Below are positions 1 to 10,673 of a DNA stretch of 64,000 nt, one piece after another (position 1 is the stretch's first letter; the number at the start of each line of letters is the position of its first letter). Below the pieces are notes generated by a model. It was not told the origin of the DNA. It was given only the letters and a program-made list of their open reading frames with translations, and ran no database searches. Origin of the DNA: Physella acuta (taxonomy: Eukaryota > Mollusca > Gastropoda > Physidae). The stretch is taken from assembly GCF_028476545.1 (NCBI RefSeq), contig NW_026732310.1, positions 26,001 to 90,000 of the forward strand. The letters are read 5' to 3'. The translations under genes were made by a program, and so were the position numbers.

Positions 1-898
1 CAGGGGTCTCCAAACTACGGCCCGCGGGCCGGATGCGACCCGCAAGGTCCTCTCATCCGGCCCGCGGAATATTTTTGTCCAAGGAAAAATTGTCTGTTAG
101 AGGTGGCTGAGGAACTTTGCTCAGATAATTCGAAACAATTTGAAAATGTAGCTTTGGGTGCCCACCGTTTTGAAGACATTGTGAAAACATAGTGACTCAA
201 ATAGCGAAAAATGCAAACACGTTTCGGTATTTTTTAGTTGTAATGGATGAGTCGCTGGACAGCTGTTCCACCTCTCAACTGCTTGTGTTCATTAGGGGTG
301 TGGTTGAAGACATAACACAAGAGATGGCTTCCCTATATAATATGTATGGCACTGTTACCGGAGAGGACATATTCAATGAGTTAAAGAAAACATTTGCTGA
401 TTATAACTTGGACAGGTCTAACCTATGTTACCCGACTGTTGATGGGGAAAAGTACATTAGTGGCATAAAGAAAGGTTTGGTTGGACAAGCGAATGAGAAA
501 AATATTCTACAACCAATGCTACTGCACTCTATTATTCATCAGCAAGCTTTGAGTGCTACATATGGACATTAGCAGTGTACTGAATCCTGTGGTTAAGATG
601 GCGAATTCAATAAGGTCACATAACCTTAACCATAGATATAGAATACGTGAAGAATAATTTGAGAGCAAACTTGGACCTCGAGTGTGTTGTCGGCCCTCGA
701 CAGTGTTTCTTTCATTTTTTTTATCTGGGGGTGGGCGGCACTTGAAATTTGTATATATTTCTATATAAATTTATTTTGTTTGGGGGGGGGGGGGGGAAGC
801 TCCATAACACCGAAAATATGCCTTGAAGAAACTCTGGCCCCCGAACTGATATCTGATAGTCAATGCGGCCCTCTGTCTGAAAAGTTTGGAGACCCCTG
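1..898 (+). mobile_element. Deleted hAT DNA transposon with both terminal inverted repeats
   Basis: The first 16 bases, CAGGGGTCTCCAAACT, are matched by their exact reverse complement at 883-898, giving clean hAT-type terminal inverted repeats. Just inside the left end is the GC-rich 'ggcccgcgggcc' block typical of GTF2IRD2/Charlie-like hAT elements. The element starts at the window edge, so the left target duplication cannot be seen; the right flank starts tgttaaag. Only part of a transposase survives inside (192-572), so this is an internally deleted, non-autonomous copy. Confidence 0.88.
192..572 (+). pseudogene. hAT transposase fragment (GTF2IRD2/ZBED-like)
   Basis: About 126 codons read through a piece of a hAT catalytic core. 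Recognisable segments are the DESLD motif (equivalent to the DES-D of the family), the QLLVFIRGV stretch, a TGEDIF segment, and the VDGEKYISGIKKGLVG segment corresponding to the usual 'TDGAPAMTGKKSGLVG'. It ends with an LHSIIHQQAL segment matching the family's 'HCIIHQEAL'. A full transposase is over 500 residues, so the N-terminal zinc finger and the C-terminal dimerisation region are missing. It has no plausible ATG start and should be read as a fossil. Confidence 0.82.
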
Positions 899-2519
899 TG
901 TTAAAGAAACAGATACCGCGCAATAAAAAAAATCAAAACAGGCACTATGGCGTTGAGGCTTTAGCGAAGTTTAGCCTGACGAATAGATCTAATTAACTTT
1001 AGTTCGGTAAATTATATTGGTGTTTAATTTATAACAGTGGCATGCTGTTCTCCCTCTACTATACACATTTACGTGTTTTTAATTTCTGCAACCTGCTGCC
1101 CTGAGAATTTCAGCTCTAAAATGCCCGTGACACAGCGGCTTCCATAAATGCATCTAGGATCCCGGTCCCACCTATAAACTTCGTCTGACCATTACGCTCC
1201 ACGCAATACTTGTAGTGGACATAAGCGGCGCTAGTGGTGGTGTCAACAGTGACCCCCCTCCAAGCTCAGCTCTTAAAGGTGCTCCGCACTTCATAAAAGA
1301 CAAAATTGATGTTCAGATATCGTCGGACTCTGGCGTTTTGCCGACGGCCGTATTCCCAATGCACTGTCTTAGAGGCTGTCCACTGCTTACACTATTTCTA
1401 TATTAAACCCAAGCCTATAATGAGCTCTGGCTTTACATTAGCTGCTGTCGTGTTAAGAGTTGATCTTTTGTTATGTCCCATGTCGCCCAATTTTACATGA
1501 ATGCCAATAATTGTCTTGGACTCTTGTCGAATATCGTTGCCTGGAACAACTTCGTTTGAGCCTTATTGTCAGAAGTTTATTTCATTTGAATATAGTGCGG
1601 CCTATTTTCGTCGGTAGGCATTTAGTGGCAGGCCCTTTTTGACCGGGATGATGTGCTGAGGTAGTTCAACACCGCCAAGGACAACAGGCATGCACTAGTT
1701 ATGATCATTCGTTATGGCAAAGGTATGCATGAAAATTAACGCTTTATGTTCCTCATTTTCATTGAGCACAGCTTTATAGAAGTCTTCCATAATTGACGTC
1801 ACGCATCCTCCCCCCCCCCCGGACACCCCTTCATTATAGGTCGTAAATTGCAGTCCTGCATAAGTTGACGTCACTTTAGCATAGCATATGTGACATCGTT
1901 TATGGACAACCCCATATTACTTGGGTATTTGGTATCAACATTTTGACAACAAAGGTTATTCCAAATGTATATTGGAGGTTAGGACTTGACATCTACCATA
2001 AATGACATCACGCACTTAAGGGGTGGAATAACTGGTTTAGAGACGACGTTTTATGTAGGAAGTGGAAGGGGTAAGAAAACGTTATGTATTTAGCCTAATA
2101 CAAAAATGCTGAAAAAAATTCTTTTTCATTAGAATTATGACTTGATTTTTCAACAGCAGGGCAAAAAGTTAGGTAATTTCATGACGGCTAAAATTTGGGG
2201 GGGGGGGGGAGGGAGGGGTAAATGACTAATTAGAGGAAAAAACATGAAAATATGAAATGAAAATAGAAAACAAACAATAACAATTTACTTAAACTAATAT
2301 TTAAATAAACATTAGATATGTAGTGGTAGCTCTATAAAAATATTGACTTTCTTAATGTAAGAAAATTGCATCTCATAATAATAATTCTAGAACTGATGTT
2401 TATTTTCAGTCAATTAAATTAAAGGGCAGAATTAAAAAAAAAACATGCTTTGTATTTAAACACAAGACAATCGTGTTAAATAGCAAACATCAATACATTT
2501 CCATATAAATAGAAATTAA
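899..2519. other. No gene seen; degenerate MITE pieces
   Basis: No coding region is supported. Between about 1790 and 2035 there are several degenerate 'tgacgtca' ends next to C-runs or 'ataaatgacatcacgc', which resemble decayed copies of the GGGTCATCCATAAATGACGTCA-ended MITE seen better at 32731-33358. A G-run lies near 2200. Confidence 0.5.
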
Positions 2520-2780
2520 AGGGATATGACTCAAAATAATATTTCTTAAGATGGCCGCTGTTTTTAATAGCAAATTTAGTATCTGGAACATCGTTGTTAA
2601 ACCTTAATTTTATGACAGTTTTATTGATTTAACCCTTAAATGTGGTTTAATATTCAATTATCTTTAGTATTTTAGTAGAATATGCAAAAATAAATTCATA
2701 TTTAAGCCATATTTATTAGTTACCTTATCACTACATTACTAGCGACGGCCGAATTGATTACGCTAAAACGATAGATTACC
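2520..2780. repeat. Decayed right half of the GGTAATCTATCG-ended TIR element
   Basis: The stretch ends in 'aaaacgatagattacc' (2765-2780), the same right terminus as the intact elements at 39969-40545 and 19993-21544. Inside it keeps the 'atggccgctgttt' block of that family. The left end is not recognisable. Confidence 0.5.
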
Positions 2781-2988
2781 TTTAGGCCTAATCCCACTCC
2801 TCATTTTAAAAAAAATTTGGCAAAATTTCTCATTAAAAATAAAACCATTTCAATCATTTTGTGAACTATTGGGGGAATTTTTATACCAGTGACCAGTGTC
2901 AAATAATAGAATCTTCTTTAAAAAGAGGTGTGAGGTTACTGGTAGTTAACTAAATTAGTAAATACACACATTGCTGGCTAATGTCAAT

Positions 2989-3056
2989 GCTAACCCTGTC
3001 CCTAACCCCAACCCTAGTCCTTCCATACTGGTCCATAGGCCTAACCCTAATTTCTA
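2989..3056. repeat. Degenerate CCCTAA-like interstitial telomeric stretch
   Basis: Irregular units such as aaccctgtccctaacccc and ctaaccctaat resemble the C-rich strand of a decayed TTAGGG telomere repeat. It is short and imperfect. Confidence 0.35.
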
Positions 3057-3816
3057 AGCATAAAATTAGTCAAGATTTCAACCCAACCTTACACATCTAT
3101 TTTATGGAAGAGTCTATTATTGGACATCTATCTATATACTACTAAAACTCAAGTTTGTTTACATGTTTGAATATTTATTTTTTTGTTTGTCTGATTGACT
3201 ATTGTAGAGGATCTGCGCTATGCGGAGAGCTGTAAAATAGTATGTAGGTAGAGAACAATTTTTGTTTTCAGACAGACTGTTAATCACAAATTTATTTAAA
3301 GACGTTAATTAATTAAATGATTTATTCATAGGTAGATTAACCACATTAATTTTAAATTTTTCAAACAATGGCTTAACTTTGACTGAATAGTGACGTCACA
3401 AGAATTGTTTACTTTTTAGTACAATAAAATGGCGACTTCCATCATAGAATTTGTGGCCCATTCCAATGTTTAACGCGTTCTAAAGCTAATTTTCTGTCGG
3501 CTATAGCTTTAATGATACGTCCGTTTGCTGTTTTCAGTACGTTCCAACACTTATATCAATTTTCAACTGTCCTTTTCATTTAGTTTTACAATAAATTTCT
3601 CTAGCTCTACAATCTGTCCAAGAAAGTTATTTATAGATCTAGATCTGGAATCTAGGTCAAACCAAAGATTTATTAGTTAAAATACAATCCCAAAAAAAAA
3701 ATAAACTTAAGCAAACCAGTCGTAGATCTAGAATATAGATAATTTTATCCCTATCTAGATTTATATCTAGATAATAATTAGTTTCTATGTTTTAAACTAT
3801 TTTAGTCCTTTATCTA

Positions 3817-4452
3817 TCTATATACTACTAAAAGTCAAGTTTGTTTACATGTTTGAATATTTATTTTTTTGTTTGTTTGTCCGATCGAGTATTGTGATAT
3901 GTTCGACTCTATCTGGAGAGCTGTAAAATAGTATGTAGGTAGAGAATAATTTTTTAATGCAGACAGACTGTTAATCACAAATTTATTTAAAGACGTTAAT
4001 TAATTTATTGATTTATTCATACGTAGAGTAACCCATTTTTTTTTAAATCTTAAAACATTGACTAAACTTTGTGGGAATAGTGACGTCACAGGTTTTTGTT
4101 TACTCTTTAGTACAATAAAATGGCGGCGTCTATCGAAGAAAATTGTGTTCCCATTCAAAAGTTTAACGCGGGACATATGTTGGGGCGCCAAAATGGTTTG
4201 GAAAAATAAATTGAAAGGTTGAGGGGGGTGCAAATCGAAAGTTTGAGGGGGGGGGGGGGGGGGTTGCACATCAAAAGTTTGAGGGGGGTGGGTTGCAAAT
4301 CGAAATCTTGCGGGGGGGGGGGGGGGGTTCAAATCGAAAAGTTTGTCACCGGGCGCCGGGAAGGGTCGCTATGCCTCTGAGTGACAGACGTGATGTTTTT
4401 TGATGGATGACCCCGAAACCCACAGTTATCCAACGGATGACGGGTAGTCTAG
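3817..4452 (+). mobile_element. Non-autonomous Helitron, family 1, copy 2 nested in copy 1
   Basis: It starts with the same TCTATATACTACTAAAA end and finishes with hairpin ATCC-AAC-GGAT, then gacgggtagt, then CTAG (4449-4452). The host sequence on both sides, 'aaactattttagtccttta' and 'ttttatatataaatc', rejoins to match the uninterrupted 231-bp tandem unit further right, so the empty site is visible in the same window. A poly-G MITE fragment (4167-4380) sits inside it. Confidence 0.78.
4167..4380. mobile_element. Left-truncated poly-G hAT MITE (family 2)
   Basis: The right end, 'gggtcgctatgcctctg', and the internal 'caaatcgaaagtttg' units separated by long G-runs match the complete copies at 8690-8863, 28617-28885 and 32837-33055. 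The left terminal repeat is missing. Confidence 0.7.
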
Positions 4453-5340
4453 TTTTATATATAAATCTTTGTTTAGCTATGGAATATGTTAATTTGGAAA
4501 TGCTCGATCTAGGGCCTATTTGCGTAACTTAAGATTCATACGCGGCTTCTATACCGCTAATTTTGCAAAATTATAGACGTAAATTCAAGATCTAGCTCAG
4601 TCTTAGATCTAGAGTATAGATAATTCTATCTAGATTTAGATAATAAAGAGATTCTATATACTAAACTATTTTTAGACCTTATTTATTTTATATAAATGTT
4701 TGTTTAGCTATGGAATATGTTAATTTGGAAATGCTCGATCTAGGGCCTATTTGCGTAACTTAAGATTCATACGCGGCTTCTATACCGCTAATTTTGCAAA
4801 ATTATAGACGTAAATTCAAGATCTAGCTCAGTCTTAGATCTAGAATATAGATAATTCTATCTAGATTTAGATAATAAAGAGATTCTATATACTAAACTAT
4901 TTTTAGACCTTATTTATTTTATATAAATGTTTGTTTAGCTATGGAATATGTTAATTTGGAAATGCTCGATCTAGGGCCTATTTGCGTAACTTAAGATTCA
5001 TACGCGGCTTCTATACCGCTAATTTTGCAAAATTATAGACGTAAATTCAAGATCTAGCTCAGTCTTAGATCTAGAATATAGATAATTCTATCTAGATTTA
5101 GATAATAAAGAGATTCTATATACTAAACTATTTTTAGACCTTATTTATTTTATATAAATCTTTGTTTTACTATGGAATATGCTAATTTGGAAATGCTCGA
5201 TCTAGGGCCTATTTGAGTAACTTAAGATTCATACGCGGCATCTATTTTGCTATTTTTGCAAAATTATAGACTTTAAATTCTAGATCTAGCTCTATTTAAA
5301 CTATTTCAGGGCTTAATATTTTACTTTATATAAATCTTTG
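4453..5340. repeat. 231-bp tandem repeat, about four units
   Basis: The landmark 'ggaatatg' recurs at 4481, 4712, 4943 and 5174, an exact 231-bp period. The first three units are near identical and the fourth has diverged. The unit is rich in agatctag motifs and belongs to the body of Helitron copy 1. Confidence 0.9.
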
Positions 5341-5475
5341 TTTGTTGAACTATACAATTGGCTAATTAAAGATACAATTTAATTTGAAATGATTCTAGAT
5401 CTAATTCTAGGGCCGATTCGCGTAGATTCGTACGCATGCTAAAAGTAAAATACATAAGTTATTACCTACTCCAGA

Positions 5476-5541
5476 GTACGAGCCTTGATTGATAAGAGGT
5501 AAGCACATTAGGTTACCACGCGGGTGGCACTGGTTCGAGAC
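5476..5541 (+). repeat. tRNA-like (SINE-type) segment inside Helitron copy 1
   Basis: A box-A-like sequence (the better-preserved form in copy 3, about 6500, is tagctaagagg) is followed some 35 bases later by ggttcgaga, a box-B-like sequence. The order and spacing resemble a RNA polymerase III internal promoter. The same block recurs at about 48875-48935, and a version without box B at about 6490-6530. Confidence 0.4.
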
Positions 5542-7049
5542 ATGTCAATTTTACTTTTCTTTTTTAATTTTTTGTTTTTGTTTTTTTGTTGTTGTTGTGA
5601 ATGATAAAGTTGCCTTTGCCTATTGGAACTTAGCGGGATACAGGGCAGGTGAAGTAGAGTTACCTGTTTCTATGTTCTCAGCATATGAAGGGAAAGTGTG
5701 GTCAGAGCCATGCTCGGTCAGAATCGTTTTTTTTAATATAAACATGTCTGAGACTTGGAGGGACACTGGGCAGGTGAAGTAGAGTTTAGTAGAGTTTTAA
5801 AATATAAAAAACGTCTTTTTGAATGTGGGGTTTGGTTATTTTGGGATGATAAGTGCTGACAGACGTGACGTCATTTATGGATGACCCCCCGAAACCCACA
5901 GTTATCTATCTAGATAACGGGTAGTCTAGTCTATATACTACTAAAACTCAAGTTTGTTTACATGTTTGAATATTTTTTTTTGTTTGTCTGATTGACTACT
6001 GTAGAGGATCTATGCTATATGGAGAACTGTAAAATAGTATGTAGGTAGAGAAACATTTTTGTTTTCAGACAGACTGTTAATCACAAAATTATTTAAAGAC
6101 GTTAATTAATTTATTGATTTAATCATTAGTAGATTAACCACATTATTTTAAAATTTTTCAAACATTGATTAAACTTTGCAGGAATAGTGACGTCACATGA
6201 TATGTTTACTTTTAAGAACAATAAATGGCGACTTCAATCCAAGATTTAGTTGCCGATTCAGATATTTAACGCGTTCTTAAACTAATTTTCTGACGGCTAT
6301 AACTTTAACAATAAGTCCGGTTGCTATTTTCATTACGTTTCAACACTATTATCAATGTTTTAACACTTCTTTTTATTTTATTATACAATACATTTAATTT
6401 GAAATAATTCTAGATTTAATTCTTGGGCTGATTCGCGTAGATTGTTACGCCGCTTAGAAGTAAAATATATAAGTAATTAACGACTCTAGAGTACGAGCCT
6501 AGATAGCTAAGAGGTTAGCACATTAGGTTGTTGTTGTGAATGATAAAGTTGCCTTTGCCTATTGGAACTTAGCGGGGTACAGGGCAGGTGAAGTTTCTTT
6601 GTCCTCAGTATATAACGTGGATAGTGTCGTCAGAGCCATGCTCGGCCGGAAATTTTTTTATTTTTAAAGATAAAACATGTTGCCTGAGACTTGGCGGAAC
6701 ACTGGGCAGGTGACGTAGTGTTGGGTAGGTGTAAAGTTCATATGTGACGACAGCATATGAAGAGATAGTGTGATCAGACCCCGCTCAGCCAAAATCTGTG
6801 TTTTCACAGACAAAAACATGTCTGAGTTGGGAGGACACTGGGCAGGTGAAGTAGAGTTGACCTGTTTTTGTGGCCCCAGCATATGACAAGATTATGTTGT
6901 CAGACGAAGTCATTGTTTTTAAAAGACAAAAACGTCTGAGATGTGACGCCTTTTTGAATGTGGGGTCTGGTTATTTTGTAATGATTAGTGACAGACGTGA
7001 TGTCATTTATGGATGACCCCCGAAACCCACAATCTTACAAGATAACGGG

Positions 7050-7632
7050 CAGGGGCGGAACTACAGTGGATTCTCTTTATTCTATAGACACCACCCCACG
7101 CTCTTGTATATTCTTTTTCCCTTTGTTTTTAAACCAATGTGAAAGCCGAGTTCTCTTTCTCCAACAATCAAACTATTCAAAGATAAGCAAACGTTCAAAC
7201 CACTTCCAAGACTTATTTCCCTTTATAAAATTATCAAATAGAGGTGCTAATAAGCTCCTTTTAATAGTAAACAAATTAAAAAAGCAATTGCTTCTCTTAA
7301 TTATTATTTTTTTTATAAAGTACTTACTAAAGAATGACATTGTATAAAAAGGAAATGTATTTCAAATTAATAATATAAATACAAAAAAACATAAAAATTA
7401 ACATAACACCAGACACCATTACTTATACAAAGCTTTCATGGTTTACATTCTTTTGACCGACTAGAGGCTACGAGGTCATATAGCAGAGATAAAAAAAAAC
7501 ACTGATTTTCACAAAACACAATAATGCACTTACACACATGATATGATGTTGTAATTTGTTTAAAATAAACACTTTTTTTTTTCAAAACCCGAACAGACCA
7601 GTAATGAGTATCCTATGTTTGTATTTTGTGTT

Positions 7633-7669
<37 letters not shown>

Positions 7670-7700
7670 ATATATATGTATATATAATTATATGTATATA

Positions 7701-7739
<39 letters not shown>

Positions 7740-7809
7740 ATATACACCGGGGGGGGGGGGCTAAAAATTTTTTTTGCGGGGTGGCCCTTTTATTCTAGTT
7801 CCGCCACTG
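7050..7809. mobile_element. hAT MITE family 1, copy A, with 8-bp target duplication
   Basis: The left end CAGGGGCGGAACTA and right end TAGTTCCGCCACTG form terminal inverted repeats, and the target ATAACGGG is present on both sides (7042-7049 and 7810-7817). The 760-bp body has no transposase. It holds a (TA)n tract followed by a G-run close to the right end. Confidence 0.93.
7636..7745. repeat. (TA)n microsatellite inside hAT MITE copy A
   Basis: An interrupted alternating TA run with a few tg and ta-a breaks, followed by a run of G. The same microsatellite occupies the same place in the MITE copies at 10597-16228 and 17625-18152. Confidence 0.9.
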
Positions 7810-7973
7810 ATAACGGGTAGTCTAGTAATTATCTAAAATCATCCAAACTATGTTTACAAATAGACATAACTTAGTCTTGCTTAGGCAACTTCACTTTCAT
7901 TGAAATGAACCCCATGATTGTTTTATCATTATTTAATTCTCCAAGCATAGGTTGCTGTACATTTTAACACCAT

Positions 7974-8390
7974 ATATTTGTGTCAAATATAATAGATAAC
8001 TGAATAATAAACCAAAATCAATGGCTAAATATATCAATATATAATATATATTATATTGATATATTTAGCCATTGATTTTGGTTTATTATTTAGTTATCTA
8101 TTAGATTTGACACAAATATATCAGAATATAGGCTACTAATGATTATATGCTAGAAATTAACTTTAAACAGCAGTGTTTGCAAGGTTTGCTATAGATCTAT
8201 AATATATAAACAGCGGGCATCTGTAAATTAGATGGCTGTTAAAGTAAATGAGAAATGAGCTTGGTTGCATCTGATGAAAACAACGCTAGTCTTTATTTAT
8301 TACCGAAAAGTTTTAATACAATTGTTTAAAAACAGGTACATGAATGAAGCTTGGAAACATTTTTGTAATTTCAAAAGATAAAATCTTAGA
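7974..8390. repeat. Fragment of the GGTAATCTATCG TIR family, starting with a 146-bp palindrome
   Basis: Positions 7974-8119 form a near-perfect inverted repeat centred near 8046, with arms of about 70 bases. Each arm matches the 'tttgtgtcaaatattatagata' region of the element at 39969-40545. From 8120 to about 8390 the sequence continues colinear with that element (aacagcagtgtttg, gttgcatctga). No terminal repeats are seen, so this is a rearranged fragment. Confidence 0.75.
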
Positions 8391-8495
8391 ATGGCATGTT
8401 AGATGACCATCATGGCCAGCCGGGAAGAGATCAAAGAGGAATCTGTATGCTGACCACTGCCCTCCCCTCAACATTCCTCGCCTCCATAAAACCAT

Positions 8496-8625
8496 TTGGG
8501 GTCATCCATTTATGACGTCCACCAAAAAAATTGGATTTTAGACCCCCCTCCTTCCGTCGACACGTGTCCACTTTTGGCCGGACTCCCCACCCTATTGTGG
8601 ACGACCACAAATATGTAATAGACCT
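8496..8625. repeat. Fragment of the GGGTCATCCATAAATGACGTCA MITE
   Basis: It begins 'ggggtcatccatttatgacgtcc' in form and continues with the C-rich 'gacccccctccttccgtcgacacgtg' type body seen in the element at 32731-33358. The far end is not found. Confidence 0.45.
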
Positions 8626-8689
8626 CTCAAAACTTAACACCAATTTACTATTAATCAGTGGCATGTATTGTGTACCTATTTACTGATTC

Positions 8690-8863
8690 CAGAGGCGGGG
8701 GGGGGGGGGGGACACATATGTCCCCGGGTGCCGACCTCAGGGGGGCGCCAAATTGAAAGTTTGAGGGAGGGAGTGCAAATGAAAAGTTCGGACGGGGGGG
8801 GGGGGGGAGGGGTGCAAATCGAAAGTTTGTCCCCGGGCGCCGGGAAGGGTCGCTACGCCTCTG
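8690..8863. mobile_element. Poly-G hAT MITE family 2, 174 bp, with 8-bp target duplication
   Basis: It starts CAGAGGCG and ends CGCTACGCCTCTG, with ACTGATTC repeated on both sides (8682-8689 and 8864-8871). The inside is made of long G-runs and 'caaatcgaaagtttg' units. The 8-bp duplication and the CAG ends place it with hAT. Confidence 0.92.
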
Positions 8864-8871
8864 ACTGATTC

Positions 8872-10221
8872 ACGGCTTTAATATTTTCGATAATGTTTAT
8901 TATTAGGCCTAAATATTAAAAGTAGAATGTAGCCGTATAGTGAAAAATTAGTAGGTTTTATTCTTTAACACCAAAGTATAATTATTTTTTAATTTTTTTA
9001 AGGAATTTCACCATTACAATACCAAAACGCATGCAAAGAAATGTACCCTGTGTGTGTGTGTGTGGGGGGGGGGGGGTGCTAACAGTATAATTCTCTACTC
9101 ATTACACGGCATTATTTTCTGTACTCGTTGGAATGTATTTTAATGATTAATATTAGCATTTATGAGATTAATAAGTTCAAAGGCCTCCTCGGGTTCATGG
9201 CTTCCATTCTGTTTACTAAATCGCTCCCTTTCCAAAGTGGTGATATTTTTTGTATATTAGGGTTTGACCATAAATGACGTCACACTATAGTGGGGCTGGA
9301 GGGGGATTTCAGAAAGTGTGACGACGCGCTTTGCATTAATGTTAGCAACCAAAATAAGCAGTTGCTTCACGTATTTAATTTTCCTAAAAATTCAAATGAA
9401 AACCAGTCGAGGCTTATTCAATGCTGTCCATGCTCATAATGTGGACATTATAAATGGATGACCCCTTTCTAGGTAACGTGGATCTCAGCCAACCAGAGAT
9501 AGCAGCTCTTATGTAATTTGTGACCCTCAAAATCCAGCAAGGAGAACAAAGGGGAAATCAGTACCCCTGCTCTGCACATAAAATTTTTCACTTCCATGTC
9601 ACGTTATGTAATGTATAGCACACATTCAGAGGAAAGCATACAGGCAGATTAGTTAGTACCACCTCTTTTTACATGTTTGAATCTTAACTCTGAACAGTCA
9701 CACACCAGGTCTACTAATACTAGGCCTACTGTAAACCACAAGACTGTAGGCCCTATGTAGACTTACTATTGTATAAATTGTGGACTGGGTCCAATGGGAC
9801 CTAGTGATAGCGGGTTTAAAGTGTATGTACACAGCATTAACTATTTTGGGGTCAGAACTAATTATTTATATTGTGGCGTTAGTCTAGCTAGGAGATATTA
9901 CTTTAGTGACCCATAGCCCGGCTCATTGTGCTCCAAATGCTGATTTTGGGGCTAAATCAAACCAGTTTAAATTAAATTTAATAGCCTTTGTCATTTTGTT
10001 TATCCTGTGTAAGATGTGTTAGGCTAAGGATAATTTTGCAATATATAATAGTAAATAGGTTAATGGGATAAAGATTAGGCCTAACCTAAATCATGAAATG
10101 GCAAATACCATTATATTATTATTATCATAAAGGAATACTATAAGCCTAATTAATACTAAATTGTTATTAGTAACGTAATATAACTATTAGTTATAATTTA
10201 ATATAATTAGTAGTAGTAGTG
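8872..10221. other. No gene seen
   Basis: AT-rich sequence without a supported gene. It contains a short (TG)n plus G-run at about 9050-9076 and a degenerate MITE at 9258-9472. Confidence 0.5.
9258..9472. mobile_element. Degenerate MITE with ATAAATGACGTCAC ends
   Basis: The left end contains 'ccataaatgacgtcacac' and the right end 'ataaatggatgacccc', which are inverted relative to each other and match the family at 32731-33358. No target duplication could be fixed. Confidence 0.5.
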
Positions 10222-10596
10222 GTGCCCTGTCAAAACGGCCCCGTTAATTTGACCCCGTCAAATCGACCCCCGACAAAACGACCCAGTCAAAATAGCCCCG
10301 TCAAAAGGGCCCCGACTTATTGGCTCCCGTCAAATGGGCTCCCGTCATATTGACTTGCGACATATAGGCTCCCGACAAATGGGCTCCCGATATTTAGGCT
10401 CCAGACAAATGGACTCCCGACATATTAACCCCTGACAAATAGGCTCAGGACATATTGGCTCCCGACAAAGCGGCTCCCGACATATTGGCTCCCGACATAT
10501 TGGCTACCGACAATTGGGCTCCCGGCATATTGGCTTTTGACAAAATGACTCCCGACATATTGGCTCCAGACCAATGAATGACCACCATATTGTCCT
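10222..10596. repeat. Left minisatellite array (unit about 17 bp, gacatattggctcccga type)
   Basis: More than 15 degenerate units of the type 'gacaaatgggctccc' and 'gtcaaaacggccccg'. The outermost units use 'cggcccc' and the inner ones 'ggctcccga'. The array is cut by hAT MITE copy B at 10597. Confidence 0.88.
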
Positions 10597-10673
10597 CAGT
10601 GGCGGAACTAGAATAAAAGGGCCACCCCGCAAAAAAATTTTTTAGCCCCCCCCCGGTGTATATATATATATAT

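Larger units (their letters stand above)
3131..5929 (+). mobile_element. Non-autonomous Helitron, family 1, copy 1 (with nested copy and tandem repeats)
   Basis: It begins A|TCTATATACTACTAAAACTC and ends in a hairpin (ttatc-tatcta-gataa) followed by about 8 bases and CTAG|T (CTAG at 5926-5929). That is the classic Helitron layout of a 5' TC, a 3' stem-loop and a CTRR terminus with insertion between A and T and no target duplication. No Rep/helicase reading frame is present, so it is non-autonomous. A second copy (3817-4452) and a 231-bp tandem array (4453-5340) lie inside it. Confidence 0.8.
5930..7825 (+). mobile_element. Non-autonomous Helitron, family 1, copy 3 (carries a hAT MITE)
   Basis: Its first bases, TCTATATACTAC, follow directly on the CTAG end of copy 1 with no base between. 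Its 3' end is hairpin ATCTT-AC-AAGAT (7032-7043), interrupted by the hAT MITE at 7050-7809, then gtagt and CTAG at 7822-7825. Without the insertion it would be about 1.1 kb. It contains tandem units of about 150 bp with 'gggcaggtgaagtagagtt' and 'cagcatatga'. Confidence 0.8.
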
